Shown one piece after another: positions 1 to 11,334 of a stretch of 64,000 bases of DNA (position 1 is the first letter of the stretch; each line of letters begins with the position of its first letter). A program made the translations under genes and the position numbers. The notes beneath the pieces were generated by a model. That model was not told where the DNA came from and did no database searches. It was given only the letters and a program-made list of their open reading frames with translations. The DNA comes from Siderastrea radians (taxonomy: Eukaryota; Cnidaria; Anthozoa; Scleractinia; Rhizangiidae): NCBI GenBank assembly GCA_964017195.1, contig OZ024892.1, positions 5,458,366-5,522,365 on the forward strand. Reading direction: 5' to 3'.

Positions 1-1
1 G

Positions 2-1164
2 CCAGAAAACCCACGCTCCTCCACGATAGCACGCAGCTCGCGCGATATAATTTTCGATCTGCGTGGAGCCTGTTAGTGAGTAAAAGACCTATTGTTTTCT
101 TTTCTGGCTTGAAAAGTGTTGACAGATTGAAACCGGGGAGTAGAAGAACCGATTACTGCGCGGGTTACAAAATAAAGAAATAAACTGGGGAAACATTCGA
201 TCACAGATATAAAAGGGTGTGGGAAGGCCTGCACGACTCCTACTTCACGTCTTTGTAAGTCGCGCCTTAGATCACTCGGTCTTTCGACCAATTTAGATTC
301 TTGTATTTTTGTAGTGGGTTAAGTCTGGAGGATTTTTAAATGGAGACTGAATAGAGCCGTTAAAATTAAGGCGTCACATTTCAAGGACTGTTACTGTATA
401 AAGGTCATATCTGCTATTTGTATGATGGCCTCCTACGGGTTTACTCCGCAATTGAAGCAACAACTTCAATTTCTTGACGCGATGGGTCTATAGATCACAC
501 TCCGTGATGCGAAAGCCTACATCCTGCAACAGAATTTTTAAGACAATATTAGCCGGGCCCGGCGCTACAAACAAAGAAACTCGTCAAGTTGCAGATAATA
601 TTTCGGATCCTTTATTGTCAGAAATTTAAGCATTAGAGGCTGAAAAACCTATCAAGTCCGTAAACGAGCCAAATTCAACAATCAACTATGCCAAGATTGG
701 CATTAAAAAGTCGCTTTACAGACGATCAAAGGTCAAAATATTACAAACAGGCGTAGAGCCGTAGGAGGCCATCATACAAATAGCAGATATGACCTATATA
801 CAGTAACAGTCCTTGAAATGTGACGCGTTAATTTTAACGGCTCTATTCAGTCTACAAAAATACAAGAAGATAAATTGGTCGAAAGACCGAGTGATCTAAG
901 GCGCGACTTACAAAGACGTGAAGTAGGAGTCGTGCAGGCCTTCCCACACCCTTTTATATCTGTGATCGAATGTTTCCCCAGTTTATTTCTTTATTTTGTA
1001 ACCCGCGCAGTAATCGGTTCTTCTACTCCCCGGTTTCAATCTGTCAACACTTTTCAAGCCAGAAAAGAAAACAATAGGTCTTTTACTCACTAACAGGCTC
1101 CACGCAGATCGAAAATTATATCGCGCGAGCTGCGCGCTATCGTAGAGGAGCGTGGGTTTTCTGG
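2..1164. mobile_element. Foldback element with ~400-bp terminal inverted repeats
   Basis: The sequence from about 2 to 436 returns as its reverse complement from about 763 to 1164. The outer ends read CCAGAAAACCCACGCTCC on the left and the complement on the right. The left arm carries roughly 35 extra bases near 312-347. Each arm holds a TATA-like ATATAAAAGGG (about 207-217, and inverted about 950-960). The middle (437-762) shows no coding potential. The mirrored 72-residue reading frames in the arms are a by-product of the symmetry. The left flank lies at the window edge, so a target-site duplication cannot be tested. Superfamily is unassigned. Confidence 0.8.
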
Positions 1165-1231
1165 TAAATTGTTAAAATGTTTCTAAAAACTGGTTCATAT
1201 TAAATTAAATTGAGTTGTTTTTATTTAAGGG

Positions 1232-1430
1232 ATGGACCATTTTGTTTTATTTTAATTTTTGTTTGGAAGAGGGGGGTGGGGGCAAATACGAAAAAAAAAA
1301 TTCCTGCACAACTTTTACAGAAGAAATATAAATCGTGTATAACGGCACAGAGCACAAAAAAAAATATTGCAAATTAGTCCCCAAAAAATATTCATGCAGA
1401 AAAAAAATTTTCACTTTATTTTTTATTATT
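1232..1430 (+). repeat. Dispersed repeat, copy 1 (other copy 43545-43760)
   Basis: A G-rich block followed by an A-rich stretch and ATTCCTGCACAAC, then a motif close to AGAAGAATAAAAATCGTGCATA, recurs in the same order and orientation at about 43545-43760. Both copies continue with CACAAAG/CACAGAG and A-runs. The copies are clearly diverged. No terminal repeats or coding capacity are visible, so this is an unclassified interspersed repeat. Confidence 0.6.
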
Positions 1431-1766
1431 AACTAATTAGTAAAATATTAAGTTCATTTCAAGTCAATAAAAGTCAGTCCAAAGTCCAGTCCAGAGTCCA
1501 GTCCAGAGTCCAGTCCAGCTTTTCTATCTGGCCCACTGATTACAACCAAGAAACGCATAAACAAAGTTGCTATTGATTTTATCAGTTAACCAATCTGTCA
1601 AATACCGGACATTCTCCTCCTTGATAATATGTTTACATAGAGTGTTGCTAAATGTCGCGGGTCGCGGGTAGCGACTAAAAGTCGTGGGTCGCGGGTGTGG
1701 GTCGTGGGTGCGGGTGCGGGTGCGGGTACGGCGTGAGTAAAAAATTAAAAAAAACACAAAAAGTAA

Positions 1767-1767
<1 letters not shown>

Positions 1768-1811
<44 letters not shown>
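1768..1811 (+). repeat. (AAT)n microsatellite
   Basis: About fourteen AAT units in a row inside the 1640-2937 element. Confidence 0.95.
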
Positions 1812-1949
1812 TCGTTTACTTTACGATTTTTGACCATTTTTGTTTTCAATTTTTCTTTTCAACCGGTGCTTAGAGCTTGAAAGTGAAGATCCCGAAATTC
1901 AAGATAAGCATTGTCAAAAAACTTTCTTGAAACTTTCCCACAGACGTTT

Positions 1950-1991
1950 TATCTATTTATTTATTTATTTATTTAATTATTTATTTATTTC
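1950..1991 (+). repeat. (TTTA)n microsatellite
   Basis: About ten TTTA units with one interruption. Confidence 0.9.
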
Positions 1992-2589
1992 TTTTGATGT
2001 CCTATCATAAATCAAACTTGACACAGCTGTCCTTCTGCCCACCAGTCACTCCGGCTACATGGGACGCAAACGCTTCATAGCTACGAATTAGCGAATAAAA
2101 TTGTAATCATTTATCTCTGTTCCTGTGTCTTTTTGGGTCGTTTTGGAAGTAATTTGCGAAGACAGTTTCTCTGTGCCGATCCTAGTGCCGATTAAAAAAT
2201 AAATGTCACCTCATCTGGCACGACACGAACCAAACGCTCAAGTTTCAATAACTTTTTGTTTGTGTCGCGCCAGACGAGATAATATTATCTGAACAACACC
2301 AAACTGAAAAATTAGAAAATTTGAACTGGAAGAATTTAATAATTGAAATATAATCTGTTTCAGGCGTTCAGATACACGAGTTTATCTCTTCGTTTCAAAG
2401 TTTATTTCGAACTTGTTCAGCAGACTTTGTACTTCGTCGAATTAACCGAATTTGATAAGATCAGATTACGTCTGGGTGGTGTCAAAACTATTTGTAAGAA
2501 CTGCACTCACAATCACGTTTTCTTACTTTTCTTACCAAGAAAAATAAGAACAACTAAAGCGCAAATTATCTCAAAGGTGGTATGACGAA

Positions 2590-2730
2590 GCCCTGGAAAT
2601 AGTCTGCGTGGCAGGCGCGGAAACGTAAGGGAAAGGGATGAAGAGCGCGTGAGGAAGGAGGGGAGGGGGGAGGGGAGGGGAGGGGGGTGTCCCCTCCTCT
2701 TTCCTTTCGTGTCTCGAACTTCGCCCTTGC
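2590..2730. repeat. G-rich MITE-like repeat related to the 'CTGCGTAGCAGGCG' family
   Basis: This stretch starts CTGCGTGGCAGGCGCGGAAACG, continues with a purine-rich GGGGAGGGG block and then CCCCTCCT. The start matches the CTGCGTAGCAGGCGTAAACG start of the copies at about 45207-45300 and, inverted, 46290-46396. It lies nested inside the 1640-2937 element. Confidence 0.5.
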
Positions 2731-3186
2731 GAATAATTAACGGTTACTCCCTTTCCCTTAATCCCCTCCCAGAAATTTGTGTTTTTTGCTTTTATTATCA
2801 TGTATTATTATTTTTTATTACATTATCACTTTTTTTACCCACGACTTTTACCCACACCAGCACCCGCACCCACTACCCACACCCGCGACACACGACTTTT
2901 AGTCGCTACCCGCGACCCGCGACATTTAGCAACACTCGTTTACATACATTTAATTCCTTACATATACCGGAAGTGCAAACTGTCCATAACAGGTCACCGG
3001 AAACCACGAACTACTAGAATTTTTTTTTTAAAGAAACCTTTTTTCCTTAGGAAAAGGGGTGGGGGGGGGGGGGTGAGAATTTCTTGTCTTTAAATTGGTT
3101 ACACAAGACAGACGTTATACACATTACCTTGTGGGGCTTCAAAACCGGTCACAAGTGGTCCAGGCTTAACATAAGCGGCAAAGGCA

Positions 3187-3264
3187 CTTGAATAATAAAT
3201 AAATGAATCAATCAATCAATCGATCAGTCAATCAACCAGTCAATGAATAAATGAATGAATAAAT
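3187..3264 (+). repeat. Degenerate AATC/AATG/AATA tetranucleotide repeat
   Basis: An irregular run of four-base units such as AATC, AGTC and AATG. No gene is seen between 2947 and 3650. Confidence 0.85.
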
Positions 3265-3650
3265 GGACGAATGTATGAATGAGTTAACCCATTCACTAGA
3301 ACCGTTTAAAAAAAAAAGACACACCATTTTTAGGCAACGACACCGCCATTTGGCTACTGTCTGCTCAAATCCCGGTCCAAACGTCTATCACTTCGTCTGC
3401 AGCATGCGGTTGTTTGGCAAATTTGATTTGGGGCATGCGCACAATTCAAAATTTGAGCGGGTGTTACTGCTCTGCAATCCCGTTTGATGGTCTTTCCTTG
3501 GGTTAGAAAAAAATTTCAGCTAAACTTTCAGAAAAAAAGGAAATTTTCAACCAGATGTGTCAACCAGTGCCAAGGCCAAATTTTCCATCAATTTCACATT
3601 TTATTATTTGTAAGCTTACACGTATGTCTGTAAGTTGATATTTCAATAAA

Positions 3651-3654
3651 GAAC

Positions 3655-3699
<45 letters not shown>
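3651..3699 (+). repeat. (TTA)n microsatellite
   Basis: About sixteen uninterrupted TTA units. Confidence 0.95.
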
Positions 3700-4427
3700 G
3701 AGAGAAATTTTTTTAGCAAGTGAGCGGGAAATACTGCAAAGGCGTAACACAAGGTATATTGAGAACTCCATACTCCGAAGTCAGAATAATAACAAGATGA
3801 CAACGATTCTCTTAAAAAAGTATTAACTATTTTTAAAATTAAGAGCGCTTGTCTGTAAAAATCAAAAATAACGCGACAAGGGTGGAAAATTCGATTTCTT
3901 TCATATTTGCGTTCGACGATAGGAGAACGCAATCCCGGCCGGAGTGAAATCGAGATTTTCTCTGTTAGTGGATGGATGGTGGATAAACGGACACCAATTT
4001 AGCCCCCCCCCCCACCCCGAAGATTTTTGCAGGGGCATAACCTCGGCCGAGAACTGGTGTATACTTTGACTCGCTTTCATGGAAACAAATGAGCTCGCTT
4101 ATCCAAAGGCGTTTTTGTTGCGAAGAAGCTTGTTTCGAACGAGGGAAGTTCCAGGCTCGAAAAAGCAACCTTTCGCCCAAGGAGTTATTGTAAATCCTTG
4201 ATCGAAGTCTTAGAGAAGTGTGCACGACTCCTTGGTACATATGTCAACCTGTAGTTCGCCGTTCAGTTGGCATTCTAACCTTCTCGCCTTCGATGAAGAA
4301 CCACTCGGCATACAACATTCAAATTTATATGTCCGTGAAAGAAACACGCTATTTGAATTTACTTGATACTTAAATCATTTCCCTCTCGAACAATGCCTTG
4401 GCGAGTCACTCTCGAAGTTTTGTGTAA

Positions 4428-5448
4428 TGCACCTATCAATGTAAACCCCGTGGGGGGGGGGAGTGCGGGTAAGGGGTGGGGATTTGACCAAGAAGTAAAC
4501 ATTTTGGTCAATTGCCCAAGGGTGGGGAAGCATATGCTCACCAAATGTAGTTAAAAATCCCCACCCAAGGTCAAAATACCAAATAAAAGACGAGCTGTGC
4601 TCATACCTTTAATAACTGGTGACTTAAACTTGGTGTGAGGCTCACAAACTTGATTTGGCTAAACTACAGAATGTAGGGCCACTTACACACATCTTCAAAC
4701 GATCTGGCTCGCTTGCTCACTGTCGAGCCAAACGAGCCACCACATACATACACCAGTATACACCCAACACTTAACGCTCAAATAATTCATTTCTCGTTCT
4801 TTTTATCCACTGCCGAGCCAAATGAGCCACCACATATATACATACAACGCTTGAGCACTCAAATAATTCATTTCTCGTTCTTTTTATCTACTGATGAGCC
4901 ATACGCGCCACCACATGTATACACCCAACACTTAACGGTCAAATAATTCATTTCTCGTTCTTTTCATCCACTGCAGAGCCAAACGAGCCACCAAATCTAA
5001 ATGCCTTCAAAAATGGCCATGTATCCTGTAGTTGCTCCCTTGATTTAACCTATCTCCCTTACAAGAAAACATGTGTGATATACATCATCATGCCTGTAAG
5101 AGTATTTAATAGACAATGAAAGCGAATTTAAACTGGAACTTTTTAATGGAACTTTTAATGTGACAATAGATCACTATCCTTATAAAAGGTGCTCTACACT
5201 CGGGACTATGAATCTTTCAAACTTGATTTCAAGAGACAACTGGACTTTTCAAAGCCAAGAAAGAAGATCCCATGTAACCACGCTTAATCTTGGTCCCAGT
5301 TTGTCTGTCGAAAAAATCGAATGTCCCGACCCCCGAGCAAAGGTACTCGATCAAACCTCCCACTGAGGGGATGGACTTCACCGTCAAATCCCCACCCCTT
5401 GCCCGCACTCCCCCCCCCCCCCCCACGGGGTTTACATTGATAGGTGCA
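4428..5448. mobile_element. Terminal-inverted-repeat element with TAA duplication (PIF/Harbinger-like)
   Basis: The left end reads TGCACCTATCAATGTAAACC followed by a G-run, and the right end is its reverse complement. TAA sits directly outside both ends (4425-4427 and 5449-5451). A 3-bp TAA/TTA duplication is typical of PIF/Harbinger elements; this is the only basis for the class. The 1-kb interior carries a minisatellite and no transposase. The element lies inside the 2-kb block that splits the left arm of the larger inverted repeat. Confidence 0.65.
4718..4992 (+). repeat. Minisatellite, ~80-90-bp unit, about 3.3 copies
   Basis: Units begin near 4718, 4808, 4889 and 4969. Each starts like CACTGNNGAGCCAAACGAGCC and ends with AATAATTCATTTCTCGTTCT. 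Copies vary in length because of indels in a TATA/CAT-rich part. Confidence 0.9.
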
Positions 5449-6000
5449 TAATGTCCATGTTGCCACTTTTAAATTTAGAAATCGCGTTGTCTGCTTATTT
5501 CGGAAATCGACGTTTATTAACGAAGCCGCGAACTAAAAGAGGTTGAGAGGACCATTGCGCGAATATTTTTGGAGGTTATCAAAGGTAAAGAGTTCAACGG
5601 TAGCTGTAACATGGACTAACATTTCAGTTTAATTCTGGATTTACATGTGAGACTTTCGATGAGTACATACAAGCGGCCATGTGACTATTAAAATATGTCC
5701 GCCTGAAAAATAACATATGTCACGCAACTTTGTTATTTTAAGATTTTACATGTATTTCGTATCTAACAATGTTCGATTTTCTATTGAAAATATATCAGCT
5801 GATAACAACCGAGGGTCGAGAAAGATCAGAAAGCTGAGCTTTCTTTCCCTAATTTCGGTGTCGACAAGGGTTGCAGTCGAACGCACTCCACTAATCTGCG
5901 ATTACTACTAGTTTAATGATAGATAGGTTAGGGTATAACTAAAATCACTGGATACTTTTCTTGGCAAAATATCCTTTTATTTCAAAGAAAAAAAGGGGGG

Positions 6001-6255
6001 GAACAGGGATGGCGCAGTGGTGAGAGCACTCGCCTTCCACCAATGTGGCCCGGGTTCGATTCCCGGTCCCGGAGTCATAGGTGGGTTGAGTTTGTTGTTG
6101 GTTCTCGTCCTTGCTCTGAGGGTTTTTCTCCGGGTACTCCGGTTTTCCTCCTTCCATAAAAAGCAACATTTCCAAATTCCAATTCGACCTGGACGTAGGG
6201 CCATAAGGGAGACTACAGTTTGACTGTAATTATGGACCCTACTGAAATAAAGTGT

Positions 6256-6286
<31 letters not shown>

Positions 6287-6311
6287 TTTGATTTATTTAT
6301 TTATTTATTTG
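6001..6311 (+). mobile_element. tRNA-derived SINE with (ATTT)n tail
   Basis: A tRNA-like head contains an A box (TGGCGCAGTGG, 6010-6020) and a B box (GGTTCGATTCC, 6053-6063). A non-tRNA body follows, ending in ACCCTACTGAAATAAAGTG and a long TTTA/ATTT repeat. The tail reaches the arm sequence GAAAATGCAAATAACG. The opposite arm of the large inverted repeat lacks the insert at 10882-10894, and GAAAA borders both sides of the insert, consistent with a short target duplication. RNA polymerase III transcription would read the + strand. Confidence 0.9.
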
Positions 6312-6959
6312 AAAATGCAAATAACGAAATTCCGTTAAAATCGCCATTTGAAGCAGTAAATTAATATATTATTACATCAGTTTGAGGCCTTCGCGTGCAA
6401 AAACAAATCCCTCTGTCGTCTTTAAAACACTCAATCTACTTTTGCAATCTCTCAAGAGCTTCAAAAATGATCTTTGGTAAAAACTGCGTTGTTCTTTGTG
6501 TCTCAAATAATTTAGTTTTGAAAGTATACATTTCTTATTAGCAAAAAAGTACTTCGTGAATTAAATTATTTGTCACCATGTGCTAAACCTTCAAATCGAT
6601 TCAGCTTCTGGCTGTTGAATAAAGAAAAGATGTTCTCAGGATTACTGCGAAACGTTCTTTGGGCAAATGATTGAGAGCGACGCGAGAGCTTTTCAAAGTT
6701 CGTTAAAATGCAGGTTATTTGACCCTTCCTGGCAACATTCCATTCGCGAGTCACGCATATATTTTATTATGTTTCGACCCATATGAGAACGTGGAACAGA
6801 AAAACAGTTCGAAATGCTATAGAGGACAGGTCCAAAGGCCATTTACGTGTGATTCTCTTGCTTTTCGGCGTATTTTGGTCCTGCTATTGACGTCTAATGA
6901 ACTCGGCTAACTCGCGGTCAATGTGTTGTAAACGGTCGAACAGCTCAACGACACCAGCC

Positions 6960-7936
6960 TTTCTTATAAAGCGTTCGACATCTCTCTGCACTATGGCATC
7001 GTACTCAACGGCTTAGTTGATTTAATACGAGTGTTGCTCAGTTTGCAGCGCACAAAAGCATTATCAGATTTGACTGCTAAATTGGGGCCAAACGTGGATG
7101 GCGTTGGTTTGTCACGCAATGCGTATCAAAGGGCTCCCTTTTGTTAATTGACGAGCGGGGATTCTACCTATGATCATTGGTGTGCTTTGATGGTTCTCAG
7201 CTGGCACAAGCACAATGCAGTTATATCAGGAGTGGAAGTCAGCCCGGTGTTGGATGGAGTTCATGGATGGAGTTTTTGACAGGAAGGGTTCTCTCTTTAT
7301 GGCAAATGGGTGCGATCGAAGTTTGTAACAGTACTCTCTTGTAAAGTGTTTGGCATAGTCTACATTAGTGTGTCCTGACTAATGAGTGGGGCTTCTAACA
7401 GCACGCCAGTGCTGTTTGAAGACTGTGGAATATGGAAAAATGAGGTTTTGTTCCTGAATTTCTGTTTACGAATCTTACTGAGACAGGTTCCCAGTGAGTG
7501 AGATTTCTCACAGCAGCCGGCATACTTGTCATAATGGATATGTGGGTATCATAACAGAAATACGTCAAGCGTCTTGGCCTTAACTGATTATTCTCGCCAC
7601 TGGCATCATATTTAAATTCACACCATGCCGAATATAAAATTCACCAGACCCATCTTTTACAAACGAACCAGTCTCGCGTAAGATAACTTTAGACCCCCTT
7701 TTCCCCAGTCTTCTTCACTTTTTGGCCAGTCTCCTTTTCCTTACCGTGGCCCGGCCCCTTGTGCTGCAGCTTCTGGTCGACACTATTCCAAGTTTTGCAC
7801 GATGGTTGGGACATATCGTCATTGTACTCAAGTGTTCGTTGTAAAAACACAAAAAACAAAAAAACAAAAAAGACAAAAACAAAAGACAAAAAAAAACCTT
7901 GCCATTCGGCTAAAACTATGCTGACTTGTAACATGT
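6960..7936. other. Spacer of the inverted repeat, no recognisable gene
   Basis: Only short frames occur on both strands. There is a low-complexity A-rich stretch at about 7843-7897. No family resemblance was recognised. Confidence 0.6.
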
Positions 7937-8631
7937 GGTATCAGGCCCGTAGCAAGGCTTAAATAACTGGGGGGGAGGGGGCTAGCAAATTGGCCTAGTC
8001 AAATCCCCCTCCCCCTTGAAAATACAGACTCAGATATATACTAACACTGTTCACAATGTCACAGTTTGCGTCAATTTCGTCAAAAAGGACACCCTTATGG
8101 GGACATCGTTCGTTGAAAATTTGCCGAAAAGCTGCTTGTTGTTGGCAACTTCCACCAGATTTATAGCACCAGGTTTAAAAAAGTATCCTTAAAGTTACAA
8201 GGTTTGTTAAAATTCAAACATTTCGACAGCTAAGCTATGAATTTCGGCCCTGTTTTATCTAACTTTCGTAAACGTTTACTTAACATTTGTCACTCAATTG
8301 GTGAGATCAATATAGTTTTGCTCTTTAGACTTCTTTCACAACAATGCACTTAAAGCTTGCATAAATACACAGCGTGAGTCGCTTAGCTATTAAAGGTATT
8401 AAGGTCCTTCACAGTCTTAAGCTATACTGCCAGGGTCAAGGTGATATGGGTGAAGAAAGACATAGGTAAGGAACCTGGGCGACTGAAATGTGCGGTGGGT
8501 TAGTAGACTTTTGAAGCCCACTTGCCCGGTGGCTAGTGACTCAAGAGATGTCGAACCTTGTTAAAGGTTGTGAAATTATAAAAGGCGTTTTTGGCATTAG
8601 CATTCAAGACTGATTGTTGCACGTTAATTTG

Positions 8632-8770
8632 TAGCGGAGCCAGCGCGCTAGCGCGTCAGCGGAGCTCCATTGCTAAGGAAATTTGGTAACCTATCAAGCC
8701 AAGAAATTGTGGTAGTGACGTAATAGTCACGTTACCGTCCGTACGTTCGCCCGTCCGTCCGTCCGCACCA
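8632..8770. repeat. GC-rich palindromic segment with (GTCC)n
   Basis: It contains a GCGCGCTAGCGCG-type palindrome near 8649, GGAGCTCC, and five GTCC-type units at about 8745-8764. It resembles an inserted repeat fragment rather than a gene. Confidence 0.5.
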
Positions 8771-9253
8771 CGGAGTTACCAATACACTTCATACACTGGA
8801 TATAACCCTGTGCTGAATCCCACGTGTTTTTGGCGCGAAATCGCATGTTGACCCTCGTTGTAGCAAAACAAGCAAAGACAACAAAAGTCAAAACAAATTT
8901 GTTGATGGAAAAAAAAAGTTTAAAAGAATACTCAGTTGTCTTTTTGGTGGAAGGGGAAAAGTTCAATTTAGGCGAAAAAAAATAAGGCGATAAAGTTCAG
9001 GCGAAAAGTTCAAATTTGCCTCGTCGGTTCTGTTCGAACTCTGTTCGAACTCGGTCGGCACACCGCTTGAGTTCGCACCTTTTCGCAGCGGTTTCGACGC
9101 CAAATATAGCAGAGCTAGTGCTTTTTGGTTTTTTCTGTCCTCAACCATGGTTTTTACGGCGTTCCGAACACATTTTGCCAGGAAAAACAGCAGTATTTAC
9201 ATGCTGATAAGCAGCTTGTCACGAAGAAAGAAATAAGTATTAAAATGAACTTA

Positions 9254-9330
9254 ACGTTCATGGCCTAGTGGACTAATATTCGGCTTCAGACACCGACGAC
9301 CCGGGTTCGGCTCTCAGCGAGGGTAGGAAT
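9254..9330 (+). mobile_element. tRNA-like sequence, probable SINE head or tRNA pseudogene
   Basis: An A-box-like TGGCCTAGTGGACTAAT begins at 9261, and a B-box-like GGGTTCGGCTC lies at about 9303-9313, at tRNA-like spacing. A T-rich tract follows. I could not close a convincing acceptor stem, so a functional tRNA gene is unlikely. Confidence 0.4.
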
Positions 9331-9588
9331 TTTTTTCTTTGGTTCTTTCTCTCTCTTTTTTTTTTTTAAATTTAACGACTTGAATGAGAGTATTTTCACA
9401 AATTAATAACTGCCAGCAAAAAAACAAACAAACAAATAAACAAACAAAACAAAAAGGGGTCTCCGCTTTTAGGCTTGGCTAAATCTATATATTATTTTGG
9501 CTCATTAATTGTAATGTTTTTTAATTTCCAAAACTTCTGGGGGGGCTCAAACCCCTCCTGCCCCTCCCCCTGCTACGGGCCTGGGTAT

Positions 9589-10311
9589 TCCTGGTGCATA
9601 AAAGTAAAGGAACAATTTCCGTTTCACGCTTTCGATTCATCTAGTGTTGTAACCACAAACTGCGCCGACAAGAAAATGAAACAAACAACAACCGTCTTCT
9701 GTGTAACGAAGCAGTTCATGTATGTATCCTCATTTGTGAAAAAAAGTCCAAGCTCCCCCGTCAAAGCCAAAACAATAAGAACAAACTAGTTGGTCACATC
9801 ACAATTTCCGCGATAAAAACGATTCTAATGTTCTGGACTCGATATTTTGAAGAAGTTTTTAACTTAATAAGTTAGTACACGTACCCTTGTTTAGCCTTTT
9901 TTTCTTGTTCGAACATTGTTATTTGCATGCCTACAACTCACGCCGAGGTGTGATTCGTGCTGCATTCTGGCACGGGAGGTTAAGGTGCTAAATGTACCAC
10001 TAACTTTGTTTCGTATTTTTGGTCCATTACTAGTCCTTCCCATTTCTCAAAACCTGGGCCGTTTTAAAAGAAGCAGAGCAGATTTTGCCCTTCCCTACCC
10101 CCTTAGGACGTATACAATGTCCATTCCAATGATTTGCGTTACGTGGCACGGCTCTACATAGAACTCTGGCTACGTTAGCGGCGACATGTGTGTGTAGTGA
10201 TGAAAATCTTTTTGTGAACTGGCAACTACAAAGCAACACTCACCAGCAACTGAACCGTTGAGTAAGATGTCACAGTGTAGAAATATGTCAACAGTTTTAC
10301 AACAAAGGTTG
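9589..10311. other. Spacer of the inverted repeat, no recognisable gene
   Basis: Short frames only, with no motif recognised. Confidence 0.6.
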
Positions 10312-11334
10312 TTGTTGAGCTGTTCGACCTAGCTGGCGGTGTTCATTGGACGTCATCAGCAGGACTAAAATACGACCAACGGCAAGAGAATCGCACGGAG
10401 CATTTCGAACTGTTTTCCTGTTCCACGTTTTCGATCTCATATGGGTCGAAACATATTAAAATATGTGCGTGACTCGCGAATGGAATGCTGCCAGGAAGGG
10501 TCAAATAACCTGCATTTTAACGAACTTTGAAAAGCTCTCGCGTCGCTCTCAATGATTTTCCCAATAAATTTTTGCAGCAATCCTGAGAACATCTTTTCTT
10601 AATTCAACAGCCAGAAGTTGAATCGATTTGAAGGTTTAGTACATGGTGAAAAATAATTAAATTCACGAAGTACTTTTCCTGATGAGATATGTTTACCTTC
10701 AAAATTAAATTATTTGAGACAAAGAACAACACAGTTTTTACCAAAATCATTTTTGAAGCTCGAGAGATTGCAAAAGTAGATTTGAGTGTTTTAAAGACGA
10801 CAGGGATTTGCACGCGAAGGCCTCATACTGATGTAATTATTTACTGCTTCAAATGGCGATTTTAACGGAATTTCGTTATTTGCATTTTTCTTTGAAATAA
10901 AAGGAAATTTTGCCAAACAAAGGTATCCAGTGATTTTAGTTATGCCCTAACCTATTTGACATTAAAATATGAAAGAAGTCGAATTTTCCACCCTTGCCGC
11001 GAAAATTGGATTTTGTCTGATTTTTACAGGATTTTTAAGTATTAATAGACAACCATTAACTTAAGATAACTTTATAAACGTTGTACTTTACCTTGAAGGG
11101 GTGCTAGGCCTCTCAACTTCTAAAATTGGCGTCCAGAATAAAACGATCGGTTATCCCTGGTATAAAAAGAAGCTTAAAAAGTTACTCCAAGGAAATGCCG
11201 GTTTGACAAAGTCATTCAAAATACATTCAATAAATGACAAACAAAAAAAAATGCAGCGTTACCCCACAACGTCATTGCGGTTAATAAATGCAGTAGCGCT
11301 GACCGATTCTCTTAACCATTGATCACCGATGAAC

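Larger units (their letters stand above)
1640..2937. mobile_element. Mutator-like (MULE-type) non-autonomous element, 9-bp TSD
   Basis: The ends are inverted copies starting GAGTGTTGCTAAATGTCGCG (left from 1640, right ending at 2937). They run into short GCGGGT-type tandem repeats and a shared GCGACTAAAAGTCG motif. The direct repeat GTTTACATA immediately flanks both sides (1631-1639 and 2938-2946). A 9-bp duplication is characteristic of Mutator-like elements. The 1.3-kb interior contains microsatellites and a G-rich block (about 2590-2730) but no transposase. The superfamily call rests on duplication length only. Confidence 0.75.
7942..9583. mobile_element. 1.64-kb terminal-inverted-repeat element, ends CAGGCCCGTAGCA
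   Basis: The left end CAGGCCCGTAGCA (7942-7954) is mirrored exactly at 9571-9583. GGTAT directly flanks both ends (7937-7941, 9584-9588). G-rich and C-rich tracts follow inside each end. The interior holds a GC-rich repeat with GTCCGTCC units (about 8632-8770) and a tRNA-like segment near 9254. No transposase is visible. The 5-bp duplication does not match the 8 bp expected of hAT, so class is left open. Confidence 0.75.
3808..11045. repeat. Large old inverted repeat (arms 3808-3909 + 5905-6950 and 10312-11045)
   Basis: Sequence around 5905-6950 recurs in reverse complement at about 10312-10965. Shared stretches include the region around GCATATATTTTA (6755) and the motif CACTGGATAC. Homology resumes outside at 3808-3909, matching about 10966-11045, for example GGGTGGAAAATTCGA. 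The left arm is therefore split by about 2.0 kb of unrelated DNA (3910-5904), and again by a SINE at 6001-6311. The arms differ at many positions, so the duplication is old. The 3.4-kb spacer contains a further element (7942-9583) and no recognisable gene. Confidence 0.85.

Noticed and set aside
2649..3093. Overlapping 122- and 104-codon frames
   Set aside because: They run through G-rich repeat and transposon terminal repeats in two frames at once, with no domain.
6001..6080. Functional tRNA gene
   Set aside because: A and B boxes are present, but the sequence continues into a SINE body and ATTT tail and lacks a proper acceptor stem.
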